64,000 nt of DNA from Sorex araneus. Taxonomy: Eukaryota; Chordata; Mammalia; Eulipotyphla; Soricidae. Under the pieces are notes generated by a model, which was not told where the DNA came from, did no database searches, and was given only the letters and a program-made list of their open reading frames with translations. Numbering within the stretch: the stretch's first letter is position 1; each line of letters starts with the position of its first letter. Positions 35,477 through 45,949 of the stretch are shown here, piece by piece. The position numbers and the translations under genes were made by a program. The DNA lies in assembly GCF_027595985.1 (NCBI RefSeq), contig NC_073313.1, forward strand, positions 86,100,899 to 86,164,898, in the 5' to 3' direction.

Positions 35477-36210
35477 ATCAAATGTTTTCAGACATTCGGG
35501 GCTGGAGTGATAGCACAGCGGGTAGGGCGTTTGCCTTGCTCACGGCCGACCCGGGTTTGATTCCCAGCATCCCATATGGTCCCCTGAGCACCACCAGGAG
35601 TAATTCCTGAGTGCAGAGGCAGGAGTAACCCCTGTGCATTGCCAGGTGTGACCCAAAAAAAAATGTTTTCAGACATTCAACAGAGAAGAGGCCAGGCAGT
35701 CTGGTGAGCAACGCGGCCGGGGAAATGCTCCGGACCCCAAACCGGACCAGCAACACCGGGGATCCAGACGGAGGAGGTACAGCAGGCACACCTTCTCCAG
35801 ATGGAGCCCTGGCGACACTGAGCACCAACTAACACGGCTCTGGCTTGCGGGACTGGAACACATCCGAACCGCGCGGCCATCTTTTAATGGAAAACCAATC
35901 ATCAAATGCTTCCTTAGTAGGGCTGTCTTTCTTGGGGGGAAACTCCAACAACAATAGTGAGTTTTGTTTTGCAATATGGAATGTAATCAAGGTAAAGAGA
36001 AAATTAAGTGAAATTCATCAGTTATACAGTTGGGGGTGGGGGCGGGGGGTATACTGGGGATTTTGGTGGTGGAATATGGGCAATAGTGAAGGGGTGGTGT
36101 TTGAATATTGCTATAACTGAGACATAAACCTGAAAACTTTGTAACTTTCCACATGGTGATATAATAAAAATTTTAAAAAAAAAGGATTGGAAAATATCAA
36201 ATGTTTTCAG
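35477..36210 (+). mobile_element. Composite retroposon (GC-rich 5' module plus L1 3' end), copy 1
   Basis: The 15-bp direct repeat 'atcaaatgttttcag' lies at 35,477-35,491 and 36,196-36,210, marking one insertion of about 520 bp once the nested SINE is removed. It holds a GC-rich part (35,700-35,880, 'cgaaccgcgcggccatc'), a middle block ('gggctgtctttcttgggggg' to 'gtaatcaaggtaaagag') and an L1-type 3' end with a G-rich tract and A-rich tail. The middle block recurs in the element at 50.3-51.0 kb. No open frame of note is present. It may be an internally deleted L1 or a chimeric non-autonomous element mobilised by L1. Confidence 0.7.
35498..35660 (+). mobile_element. Young SINE nested in the composite retroposon
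   Basis: Complete SINE flanked by the 18-bp duplication 'aaatgttttcagacattc' (35,480-35,497 and 35,661-35,678). It inserted at the very 5' end of the composite element. Confidence 0.9.
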
Positions 36211-36640
36211 GGGGGCCTTCCAAACAGAGCCCAGGTTCCATTCTCTGGACACTGGGTCAGACAACTCACTTGAAGGGGCCAAGGATGTGGTGCTGCTCTG
36301 ACACTGCAGTTTGGGAATCCTCCTGTGCCACCTGGCAGTGCTCTGGGGCCACCAAGGCTACAACTCTTGATGCTGTGAGCAGGGCTTTTAGTGCTGGGGG
36401 ACACCAGACCTAGTTTGATAATCTGTGCCTCTAGCCCGCTATCTCCCTGCCCCCCAAAATCAGTTTAAATATGGAAATATTAACCCTACCTCTCGTAGAC
36501 TAAGGATTATAAAGAAAACTTTCAAACATTTCACAAAAGTAAAATAAATCCCCGTTCAACCATGTCCTACCTCTATAAAGGGGTTTATTAGTATGACTCA
36601 TAAGATTGTTCAAAGCAGCCAGGCATGTATCACAGGCAAA
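36211..36640. other. Spacer in RBMX2 intron 2
   Basis: Moderately GC-rich 36,220-36,420 with a possible very old SINE ('ccacctggcagtgctctggggcc'). Otherwise nothing is recognised. Confidence 0.35.
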
Positions 36641-37955
36641 GCAAGGAGAGGAGGAGGAAAGTGAAGAGGGGCAGGGGGAAGGATAAGAGAGGAGTGAGGG
36701 GTAGCGGAAGGGGGGGAGGAGAAAGGAAAGAAGAAGGGAAAGAGGTGGAGAAGGGGAAAGAGGAGGGTAAGGAAAGAGAGAAAAGAGGGAGGGCAAGGGG
36801 AAGAGGAAAGGGAGAGATATGGGAGGGCTTGGAAGAAGGCAAGAAAAGAGGAAGGGGAAGGGGCAAGAGGAGAGGGAAGAAGTGGGAGGGGAAGAGAGGC
36901 ATGAGGAAGGCAAGGGAGAGAGGAAATCAGGGAAGAAGAGGGGAAGAGGAGGAAGGGAAAGAATAGGAAGGAAAGGAGAGGAAAAGAGGATGATGGGCAA
37001 AAGGGGAAGGGAAGAAGGAACAAGGGAGAGGATTATAAGAGGATGAGAAGAGTAAGAGGAGAAGGACAGGGGCTGGAGTGAAAGCAAGCGGGTATGGCAT
37101 TTGCCTTGCATGAGGCCGACCCAGATTCAATTCCCAGTATCCCACATGCCCCCCACCCCCGAGCACTGCCAGGAGTGATTCCTGGGTGCATGAGTCAGGA
37201 GGAACCCCTGTGCAATGCTAGCTGAGAGCCAAAAAGAAAAAAAATTAATTAAATAATAAAAAATGAATTTCTTCAACATTACAAAAAGAGGACAGGGGAG
37301 GGGGAGAGCACAGGAAGGGTAAAGGGAAGGGGGAAGGGGAGGGGCAAAAGAGGATAAGGGGAGAGAGCAAGGAGAGGGGGAGAGGAGGGCAGAGGAAAGG
37401 GAAGTGAACACGAAGGAGAGAAGGAGAAGAGGGGGAGAGTAAAATGAGAAAGGAAATGGGGAAGGGGAAGAGAAAGAGAGAATGGGAGGGGGAAGCAAGG
37501 GGAAAAAGTTAAAAATTGAAAAAAGAACAGAAATAAGAGTGCTGAAGAGATAGCACAGCGGGTAGACCCAAGTTCTATTCCCAGCATCCCATACGGTCCC
37601 TCCAGTACCGCCAGGAGAAATTTCTGAGTACATGAGCCAGAAGTATCCCCTGTGAAAGGCCGGGTGGGAACCACCCCCAATAAAAACAAATAATTAATAA
37701 GTAAATAAAATTCTACAATATTAAAAAGAGCAGGACAGGGGAGGGGGAGAGCATCGGGAGGGGGAAGGGGAGGAGCAGAGTAGGGCAAGGGGAGGGTGAG
37801 AGGAGAGCAAGGGAAAGGGGAAGAGGAGAGTAAGGGGAAAGTGGGGGGGACACGACGGGGAGGGAGAGAAGAGCGGGGAGGGGAATGAGAAAAGAAATGG
37901 GGAGGGGGAAGAGAAAGAGGGAATGGGAGGGGGAGCAAGGGGGAAAAATTCAAAA
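36640..37955 (+). repeat. Three purine-rich (GGA/GAA) tracts separated by SINEs
   Basis: Nearly pure purine runs lie at about 36,640-37,068, 37,290-37,510 and 37,735-37,950 on the plus strand, hence pyrimidine-rich in the RBMX2 pre-mRNA. SINEs at 37,069-37,240 and 37,540-37,690 separate them. Long frames read through them on either strand are low-complexity artefacts. Confidence 0.85.
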
Positions 37956-37979
37956 CCGGAAAAAGCACGCAAACAAGGG

Positions 37980-38315
37980 GCCAGAGGCAGTACGGTGGCC
38001 AATGCGCCTGCGTGCCCGGAGCCAGTGTCGGGGTCCATCGCTGGCTACCGTGTATTCCCCAGAGCCCGCCAGCGATCCCGCTGCCTTGGGCCAGGAGAAG
38101 CCCAGGGCACGGCCGGGTGCGGCCGCAAAGTAAGCAGCAGAAAGCAGTGCCCGCAGGTCTGGAGCCGCAGCAGGCGGGGAGGGCACTTGTCGTGCATGAG
38201 GCTGACCCAGGTGCGATCCCTGGCACCATCCCTGCCCCACCCCATATGGGCCCCGAGCACCGCCAGAGCCCGGAGTGACGCCTGAGCATCGCTGGGTGTG
38301 AGCTCCGAGAGGGCG
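37980..38315 (+). mobile_element. Two GC-rich SINE copies at the CpG island edge
   Basis: The first copy (37,980-38,130) and second copy (38,155-38,310) follow the SINE plan ('ggggccagaggcagtacggtgg'; 'gcgatccctggca', 'gagcatcgctgggtgtgag') but are far richer in CpG than other copies. They sit next to RBMX2 exon 2. Confidence 0.65.
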
Positions 38316-38406
38316 GGGGCGCGAGGGCGCGAGCGAGAGGGGGGAGCGTCTGCACGGGAGACGGGCGGGAGGCGGCTGGGCCCCGAGCGCTCCGCGGGAC
38401 ACTCAC

Positions 38407-38522
38407 CCAAGAAGATCCAGGCGCTGTCCTTGTACTCGGAGTGCCAGGACACCTTCTCCGCCACCCCCAGCTGGACCTCGCGCTCGTTGAGCTCGTTGAT
38501 CAACTTCACTTTCGTTAACGGG
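38407..38522 (-). CDS. RBMX2: RBMX2 exon 2 (N-terminal conserved region)
   Basis: The acceptor 'cccgcag' precedes 38,522 and the donor 'ttgg|gtgagt' follows 38,407; 116 nt. With the ATGAA of exon 1 it reads M-N-P-L-T-K-V-K, then LINELNEREVQLGVAEKVSW and HSEYKDSAWIFL, practically identical to RBMX2 of other mammals. It ends on the first base of the Gly codon completed in exon 3. This N-terminal extension lies in front of the RRM. Confidence 0.95.
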
Positions 38523-38740
38523 CTGCGGGAGTTACGGCAGAGTCAAGGGCCGCGGCCCGGCGCGCGCCCAGCCAGGGCTCCCCTGAAAGGGACTCGGCGC
38601 TTTCCGGGCTCCGCGACCCCCGCCCCCCCCACACACGCTTCGCCCCCGCCGCGGCCCGCCCTTCCCTCATCTCCTCCCTCCCGAATCCCAACCCCCAGCC
38701 CCGACCTCCCACAGCCCACACAGGAGAGCCGGAGCCTTAC

Positions 38741-38745
38741 TTCAT
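38741..38745 (-). CDS. RBMX2: RBMX2 exon 1 coding part (ATG AA)
   Basis: 'gaggatgaa' followed by the donor 'gtaagg' provides the start codon and two bases of the Asn codon. Joining to exon 2 restores the family N-terminus M-N-P-L-T-K, which fixes this start. The 5' UTR continues to about 38,790 or beyond. Confidence 0.9.
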
Positions 38746-38774
38746 CCTCAGCCGGCTCCCGCCGCCAAATGCCG

Positions 38775-39010
38775 AGCCAACGACTTCTGGAAAAAGCCGT
38801 TTAACCGTCGCCCGGCTTCAGCGCGGCAATCCCATTGGCTAGAGCTCCCCCGGAAGGGATCATTCGAACCGGAAGCGAGTAGCCACGTCCGGACGTAACG
38901 CACGTAACGCATGCGCACGAGAACCGGGACGTGCCTCTGACTTCGACCGAGACAGATTTTTTTCTCTAGTCCGGCTCTTCCGGCTGTGAACCGGAAGGAC
39001 GGAAGGGCGA
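38775..39010 (-). promoter_or_regulatory. RBMX2 core promoter elements
   Basis: Visible sites are inverted CCAAT ('cccattggct', about 38,831), several ETS-type 'ccggaag' motifs (about 38,851, 38,869 and 38,991, with a reversed 'cttccgg' near 38,977), and an NRF1-like 'gcatgcgcac' (about 38,908). No TATA box is seen. The site set fits a TATA-less housekeeping promoter, and its symmetry would allow divergent transcription. No divergent gene is recognised on the plus side. Confidence 0.7.
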
Positions 39011-39214
39011 GCTGCGTCTCTTGCCTCAGGGCGGCTTCTGTGAGCCCGTGACGCTGACCGCGCTCGCCATTAACATTTGCCGATTGGAGGCTGGGAAAAG
39101 TGTCCTGATTTGGAGATTTTGATCCCAGCCTTTACTCCCAGTACAAAAAACCCTGTTTAGGTGACACACAGCCACATATTGAGGTGGGCTCGGATCTAAA
39201 ACATCCCTTGTCGG

Positions 39215-39655
39215 GGCTGGAGCGATTTCATAGTGGGTAGGGCGTTTGCCTTTGCACTCCGCTGAAGGGTTCGATTCCCAGCATCCCATATGGTCCCCCT
39301 AGCGCTGGCGGGAGTAATTTCTGACTCGGAAGAGACCCCTTTGCATCGCTGGGTGTGACCCAAAAAGCAAAAAAAAAAAAAATTTTTAATAAAAAATAAA
39401 TAAAACATCCCCTGTCACTTGACTTTATAGTGAGGGCTACCGTTGATTCTGTACTCATAAAAAGGTGTTAACCCAGGGATGGAGCAACAGCACAGCGTGT
39501 AGGGCGTTTGCCTTGCACAGGATCAGGTCTACCTGGGTTCGGTTCCCAGCATCCCGTATGTTCGCAGGAGCACCTTCAGGAGGAATTCCTGACTGGATGA
39601 GCCAGGAGAAACCCCTGTGCCATCGCAGGGTGTGACCCAAAAAGCCAAAAAATAA
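39215..39655 (+). mobile_element. Two SOR-type SINEs
   Basis: Copies at 39,215-39,395 and 39,475-39,650, both with head, B-box region and A-rich tail, a little upstream of the RBMX2 promoter. Confidence 0.8.
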
Positions 39656-40100
39656 AAGTTGTAAAACTGTACTCCTTGAAATTCTGTAATCTTGTAAACT
39701 AACATTGATTTTTAAAGAAAAGAAAGTCTAAAACCAAAAATTCCAGTATGGAACATTCAGAAATATACAAAAGTTGTATAGCTGTATCACAGCTTTTTAA
39801 AAAATCAATACCGGGTATTATAGTAAAACCTAATTATGGAATGCTACAACCCATGAAAAATAATTTTGCAAGGCTGAGTCTATGCTTTGCGGGCCTCTTT
39901 CTGGAACCATTTATAGTCCTCTTGTATCAAACACAGAATAGACCCTGAGTACTGATAGATGTGATTCCCCCAAATAAAGTCATTTTCTAGGCTGAGGCTG
40001 TTAACTCAGTAGTAGAGTGTTTGCCTAATAGGTGTGAGGACCCAAACCACAAGAGGGAAAAAAAAAGTTTCAAATACATTGCTTATAATGCGATCCATTT
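39656..40100. other. Spacer
   Basis: AT-rich, no gene seen. An old SINE fragment is possible at 39,985-40,060 ('gaggctgttaactcagtag'). Confidence 0.35.
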
Positions 40101-40355
40101 GGGCTGGAGCAATAGCGCAGCGGGTAGGGCATTTGCCTTGCACTCAGCCGACCAGTATTTGATTCCTCCTCCCCTCTCAGAGAGCCCGGCAGCTACCGAG
40201 AGTATCTAGCCTGCGTGGCAGAGCCTGGCAAGCTACCCATGTCGTATTTAATATGCCAAAAACAGTAACAACAAGTCTCACAATGGAGACGTTACTGGTG
40301 CCTGCTCAAGCAAATCCATGAGCAACGGGATGACAGTGACAGTGACAGTGATCCA
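40101..40355 (+). mobile_element. Long-form SINE with a second 3' module
   Basis: The usual head ('gggctggagcaatagcgcagcgggtaggg') continues into a different tail: 'agctaccgagagtat', 'gcctggcaagctaccca', 'atatgccaaaaacagtaac', 'gagcaacgggatgacag' and '(tgacag)n'. Reverse or partial copies lie at 20.85, 24.55, 31.99 and 62.45 kb. Confidence 0.8.
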
Positions 40356-41590
40356 TTAAAAAAAAGAAGGAAACTTAACAGAGAACACAAAAAGAATCTC
40401 TTAGGTACAAACAGCACATTGGTGATTGTGAGATGCCCTACCCTCAGACCCTATACCTCACTCCCCTCCCCCCATGGAAGGCAGATAAAAAGAAAATAGA
40501 AACAGGAGTTACAGCAGAAAAGAAAAATTTGAAAAGGAAAATTCTCTTTTGTCCCTCAAATCCATTTAATAGGCAACTGACTAGTGTGACTCTCTATGCA
40601 GAATTGAATGCTCAGATTATAGGGAAACTACTACTCTTCTCTTTCCATGGTGTCTCTTACTCAAGTGAGGAGCATAATTAAAATTTATAATTACATGTAC
40701 TAATACTAATTTCTATTAAGCTGGTAATATGACAAGTAATAAAAGATTGTGGGCTAATAAATTTACACATATTGTCCTTCCAGAAACTGAGGTTCAAATA
40801 AGTTAGTTTGCAAGGTATTCTTCCTCAGCCTGTGAGGTCAGATTGATTTCATCAGAATCTGAAGACAGGAATTTGAGCTTGAGTTCTCTGTGAATTAGAT
40901 AGATTTCACTCTAAAAATAACCAGGAACCAGTAGAAGAGATGGAAGCATATGTGATCTAAATCATATTGAAGATTTGAATTCAATTGGAATATATTTATG
41001 TCAATATCCAAGTCATAATGTTCTAAAAATGAAGGTCCAGACTTTTCAAGGTCTAGCTCACAGATGCAGAAATGAAGTTTCAAGTCCTTCCTGAAGGAAC
41101 TTCTAGGGACTAGAGTGATGTACAATGGGTAGGATGTTTGCACAAGGCCGACTGGGTTCGATCTCCTGCATCTCATGTGGCCCTTCAGGAGTAATTTCTG
41201 AGTGCAGAGCCAGTAGTAACCCCTGAGCATCACCAAGTATGACCCGAAAAGCAAGCAAGCAAGCAAATATATAAATAAAGGCCTTTGATAATGATGGTCA
41301 TAAGGAAAACGATACCATTAAGAGTCTCAGTACCCTTCCAATAAGCAAAACAGAGGCTGCCCACCAATGACAGTTTCTCTTCATTCATTCTGCCTTTGCC
41401 TCTCACTCACCCAATTCCAGCTATTCTTTAACTTTATAAAATTATCTTGGAAATGCAAACTAAACAGTGACAGATTGTGTATGAGTTTTATCTGCTCCTA
41501 GGAATCTTGGGTTGCTTAGTTGTAGGGTTAAAGTAACCATTGAAAAATTGTTAACTAGCATCCAACCCTATCTGACTGATTTCGTTGAGT
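40356..41590. other. Intergenic, one SINE
   Basis: A plus SINE is present at 41,105-41,270, with a short (AAGC)n run in its tail. The rest shows no gene or repeat I can name. Confidence 0.45.
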
Positions 41591-41945
41591 GACTATGAAA
41601 TGAGAGTAGGGGACAGGGTAGGAGTGGTGGGTTGGATGCTGTGACCATTGGTGGTGGAAAAGGGGCACTGGTGGAAAGATGGGTACTCGATCATTGCATG
41701 ATTGAAATGCAAGCATAAAAGTTTGTAAATCTGTAACTGTACCTCACGGTGATTCACTAATTAAAAATTTTAAAAAATATTTAACCTGGATGGTGGGAGG
41801 GATACTGGGAATATTGGTGGAGGAAAATGAGCACTGGTGGAGGGATAGGTAAACGATCACTGTATGATTGAAAAGCAAACACTAAAGTTTATAAGTTTGT
41901 AACTGTACCTCACGGTGATTCACTAATAATAAATTTTTTAAAAGT
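41591..41945 (+). mobile_element. Two tandem L1 3' ends
   Basis: Two copies of the L1 tail follow each other (41,600-41,775 and 41,785-41,945). Each has 'ggtggtgg' or 'ggtggagg' G-rich text, 'cactggtgga', and 'cctcacggtgattcactaa' with an A-rich end. Confidence 0.75.
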
Positions 41946-43296
41946 TTAACCAATTATCAACTCCTATTAATTATGCCATTGCATTATCTGTAACATAATT
42001 TTCATCCAGCTACAGTCCTATTCCAAGTCATTATCATATGCCTCCTAGTTCCTCTCGGACTCATATCTACAGCAGCTTCTATTCTTCAGCCTTTACTCCC
42101 ACTGCCCTCAACATGAAACCTCAATTCTATCTAAGCTCCACTCCTATCCATTCCCTTGAATATCCACCTAGACACCTATGTTAAGAGAGTCCCATAAGTC
42201 TATACCATTCTTCTCTCAGGTACGGTAGCCTTCCAAATTTCCAACTCCCATCACGAGAGAATAACCTTTCAGAAACACTTTCAATGAAAATGAGCAAGAT
42301 TGGGAATACACCAGGCTGTGTTTAGAGGTTAATCCTGAGTGCATTCAGGGATTACTCCTGGAGATTTTGGAGAGACCGTATGTGGTGCCAGAGGTTCAAA
42401 CACAGATCAGAGAAGCACTCTGCCTGCTGTACTCTTTTTCCAGCCCTGAATATATATTTTCTTTCCTAAACCACCCTTTTTCCCAAGGTGTGCAAATTAA
42501 CCTGATGTGTATCTATTATTCAACTCTGCAGAGGGGGACAGGACCAATGTACTGTCCCAATGTGAGAAATAAGTAATAACAAGATCTTCAACATTAAATA
42601 CCAAGTGGAAAGATCATTCTTCTCAGCATGAAACTCTGGCCTGTAAGAAGTGCAGCTAAATTGCAACCCAACCAAAGCAATCAGCAGTGCCAAGAAAGCT
42701 TTGATTTTAGGGCCTTTTCCTGTATATAGGACTACAGAAGAGGAAAGGTTTTTCAGGATTTCTTCTCTGCATCCTGCTCTGGAAAGTGCTTGCCCTCTAC
42801 TGGGCTTCCTACTCGTTTTGATGCCAATTCTGGCATTTAAAGTTGGCAATCACTTCTTTCCTGGTTTACTAGGAACTCTTGTAGTATTTCAAGCGAATAT
42901 CTCTAGAGAAGTAAATCCTAACAAGCAGCAATATGAGGAAACATTTTTTATGTGTTTCCTCTTATTAACCCTTTAGCACATTATTAGTTTCCTATTGCTA
43001 CTAAAACAACTTATCATAAAGTAAATCGCTTAGAGCAGCACAAATTTATTATTGTTCAGAATTCTGAAATCACTTTCACTAGGATAGAGTGAAAATGTGA
43101 AAGGACCAATGCCCAATGCAAGGAGCAACACTTCTTATTAGCTTTAGAAGAAGGGAAAGGATTTACTGCAGTCCTGAGAATGGTGTGAGCAACGCTTAAA
43201 TCTACCTCTTGTCCTTTTGTTTCAAGTAATCTTTATACAAGGAGAAAGAAGGCTTAGCCATTCGTTTCTATTTTTACTGTTTTCAGGACAGACAAT
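41946..43296. other. Intergenic with old repeats
   Basis: A reverse SINE is at about 42,290-42,450. At 42,985-43,080 the text 'tagtttcctattgctactaaaac' ... 'cacaaatttattattgttcag' is typical of an ancient interspersed repeat of mammals that I cannot name. Overlapping short open frames at 42,520-42,976 show no recognisable domain and are not supported as genes. Confidence 0.4.
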
Positions 43297-43500
43297 AGTG
43301 GGGGGCTTGAGGGGCTGAGCAATAGCACAGCGGGTAGGGCGTTTGCCTTGCACGCGGCCGACCCGGGTTCAATTCCCAGCATCCCATATGGTCCCCTGAG
43401 CACCGCCAGGGGTAATTCCTGAGTGCAGAGCCAGGAGTAACCCCTGTGCATCGCCAGGTGTGACCCCCAAAAAAGCAAAAAAAACAGTGGGGGGCTTGAG
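43297..43500 (+). mobile_element. Young SINE with 15-bp target duplication
   Basis: Near-consensus SINE (43,312-43,485) flanked by 'agtggggggcttgag' at 43,297-43,311 and 43,486-43,500. Confidence 0.93.
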
Positions 43501-44144
43501 GTCATCTACCTTCCTAAATAACAATGGAAAATGTGTTTTTGTCTATTCTCTCTTAAATCATAATAATTTGTAGCGGATCTTAAAGTCCTCTAGCTGTTTC
43601 AAAGGTAAAATGCAGAAAAACAAAGGGTTGTCTGGGTTAGTTTCTGCATATTCTTTCTGTACAAAACAATTGTAATGTATTTAAGAAATTTGCAAAAGAA
43701 CTGCTTCAAGACAAGAATGTAAAAGCTATTTTTGTCTAACCCAATTTATCAAGGTTTGCGTAGCCATGTCCCTTTAGAGCCATGTCAGATCTGTCTCTTT
43801 AGGTTTATACTTTCAGTGTCTGTCGGTCTGGTTCCCCCTAAACGGTTTAGAGGAGAATTTGTCACCTTGCCATTACTGGCTTTCAGAAACCTTGCGCAAT
43901 GCTTGGCTGATAATCCTTTCCTTGCATCTTTTCAACCTCTTGCTTCCACTGACACATCCCTTAAAACAACCAAACACCCAATCTAATCTCCTATGTTTCT
44001 CTTATAATGATCTTTGTAATTACAACGTTGAGCCACCTCAAAAGTACAGGCAACTCTTCCCATCACAAGAACCTTAATCACATCTGTAAAGTTCCTTTTG
44101 CCAACATAATTACAGGTTCCAGGGATTAGGACATGTATACCTTT
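43501..44144. other. Intergenic, nothing recognised
   Basis: Moderate base composition; short open frames without any domain signal. Confidence 0.4.
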
Positions 44145-44600
44145 GTTTTATTTTGGTTTTGTGCCACACCTGATGGTACATAGGACTATCTTGTGTCTCT
44201 GTGCTCAGGGATCACTTACGGGGGTCCTTGGAGATGATATGGGATGCTGGGGATAAAACCCAGTTAGCCATATGCAAGGTAAGCGTGCTTCCCATTGTAT
44301 TATCTATCCAGATCCTGGACATGCATATATTTGTAATACTGCCACTCACATTATCATCACCAAGCTTCTGCTATGTTGATAGAAAAAAAATCATTGGACA
44401 AAGAGTGACAACTAGATCATTTTTAGGAGGGGCTAGGCTGGGCCACACCCATTGGTACTCAGGATTTTCTACTGGCTCTGCATTCGTGGTTCACTCCTGG
44501 TGGTGCTCAGGGGACCCATAGGAAGTGCCATGGATCAAACCTGCATTAGTCACTTGCAAGACAAGCACCCTACCCGCTGCACAATCACCCCAGACCCAAT
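44145..44600 (-). mobile_element. Two old SINEs, reverse orientation
   Basis: Copies at about 44,145-44,320 and 44,425-44,600, recognised by 'gtgctcaggg', 'gggatgctggggat' and 'ctacccgctgcacaatcacccc'. Confidence 0.65.
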
Positions 44601-44624
44601 AATTCTATACAAACCTTTGCCATT

Positions 44625-44790
44625 CCTTTCTAGTTGGTTAACCTTAGATAACTCCTTTTATCTATCTCTTCAAGGATCAGTTTCTTCACGTGTAATCTGT
44701 GGATAACAATAACACCTAGATCAGATGGTATGAATTGAACCTAGAAAGTTCTTTGTAAGCACAGTAACCATCACAGAGCAGGTGTAAGGC
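44625..44790 (-). mobile_element. MIR relic, reverse orientation
   Basis: 'agtttcttcacgtgtaatctgtggataacaataacacct' region (about 44,670-44,720) matches the MIR core read backwards. This is an ancient mammal-wide SINE. Confidence 0.65.
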
Positions 44791-45399
44791 TATGAAAAGT
44801 GAATAGGCTTTTCTCCCAGTACACACACTAAGAACAGTTATCCCTTTGGCCTAAAAGAGGCTATGTTCCTGATGGCCTGTTTGGGAGCCTAAAATGGGAA
44901 TGAATCCTTTGTTTGAGGCAAAACACTGGAGCCTTAAACACCTGACCCCATGACTGTTTGAATGCTTACATGGAAAGAAGCTTCCGAACAGAGCTAACTT
45001 TGTCCTATTTCTCCACAAAAGAGAATTCCCCAATATCTGAGGGGGTAAAAGAATCCAAAATTCCAATAAGTGATCTAGTTCAAATTCTGCCTCAGGCAAC
45101 AGAGTACAGAGCACTAAGCAGGATTACAGTGGGTCTGTGATCAGTAAAATTAACATACACACTTGTCTCACACCCAAATATTTGATCTTACACAAAAAGA
45201 GATTTCAAGATATGATTAAAATGAATGATCTTAAGACAGGGGGGATTTCATGAATTATACAGTAAGTCCCATTGTAATCACAGGGGTTCTTGAAAGAGGG
45301 AGACAAGAAACAGTATGATAAAGGCATGAAATATGGAAGCAATGCTTATAGTGATAAGGTAAGTGTTGCAGGCATTCTCTAAAATAAAAAAGCAAGAAA
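44791..45399. other. Intergenic, nothing recognised
   Basis: No gene or repeat I can name. Confidence 0.35.
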
Positions 45400-45570
45400 G
45401 GGACCAGGACAATAATACAGTGGGTAGGGCTTTTGCCAACCATGTGGCTAACCAGGTTTAATCCCCAGCACCCCAATTAGTCCCCCAAGCACAGCTGGAA
45501 GTGATTCCTGAGTGCAGATCCAGGTGTAACCCCTAGGCATTTCCAGATTCATCCCCCAAACAAACAAACA
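45400..45570 (+). mobile_element. Diverged SOR-type SINE
   Basis: 'gggaccaggacaataatacagtgggtaggg' head region, 'ccaggtttaatccccagca' and an A-rich '(aaac)n' tail. Confidence 0.7.
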
Positions 45571-45949
45571 TATATCAAAGATATTATTTTCCCCTTTAGA
45601 CTCTGGAGGAAATTTTGCCCTTCCAACAATTTGATTTTGCCCAATGAGTGACTAAAGACATCTGATATGGAGAAGTATTTGGGGTAGTATATCACAGCAG
45701 CAAAATGAATATAACTAGACATCTGAGAGTGTGAGAGAGTAAAGGACAACTTTGATGTACATATATATTACCCAACTACCAAGTTCAAATAAAGACTCTG
45801 CTTCAATAGGCCTTGGGCAGGGCATGAGCATTTGAATTTCTACCATGATCTCAGATAATACCAATGCTTCTGATCTGATCTATATTATGTTAAACAAGGA
45901 ACTAGAAGACACTCAATTATACCCGTGTAGGATTCTACAATTAATTAAT

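Larger units (their letters stand above)
23354..38745 (-). pseudogene. RBMX2: RBMX2 locus, intron-containing, coding frame apparently broken
   Basis: RBMX2 is a single-RRM RNA-binding protein of the spliceosome (Ist3/Cwf29 family) and is X-linked in other mammals. Six exons with proper GT/AG borders are present in order on the minus strand, from a CpG-island promoter to an Arg/Ser-rich last exon. Exon phases agree through exon 4 (303 nt, 101 codons). Exon 5 then carries an in-frame TGA at 25,183-25,185 and is 4 nt short just before its A-P-K-D-S segment. The frame entering exon 6 also does not match. Exon 6 itself is open for over 150 codons, so any inactivation is recent, or these are assembly errors, or splicing avoids the lesions. 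Introns hold many SINEs and purine-rich tracts. Confidence 0.75.
37980..39070. promoter_or_regulatory. CpG island over the RBMX2 promoter
   Basis: A sharply CpG-rich block in an otherwise AT-rich window covers exons 1 and 2 and about 300 bases upstream. Part of its left half is made of two CpG-rich SINEs. Confidence 0.85.

Noticed and set aside
37279..38406. 375-codon minus-strand frame running out of RBMX2 exon 2
   Set aside because: It begins at the exon 2 donor and reads intron 2 through SINEs and a pyrimidine tract. It is an intron read-through artefact.
42520..42976. Overlapping ~108-codon frames on both strands as a gene (a GPR119-like neighbour was considered because GPR119 lies near RBMX2 in other mammals)
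   Set aside because: Neither frame shows receptor motifs or any domain I recognise, and no other GPR119 sequence is visible in the window.
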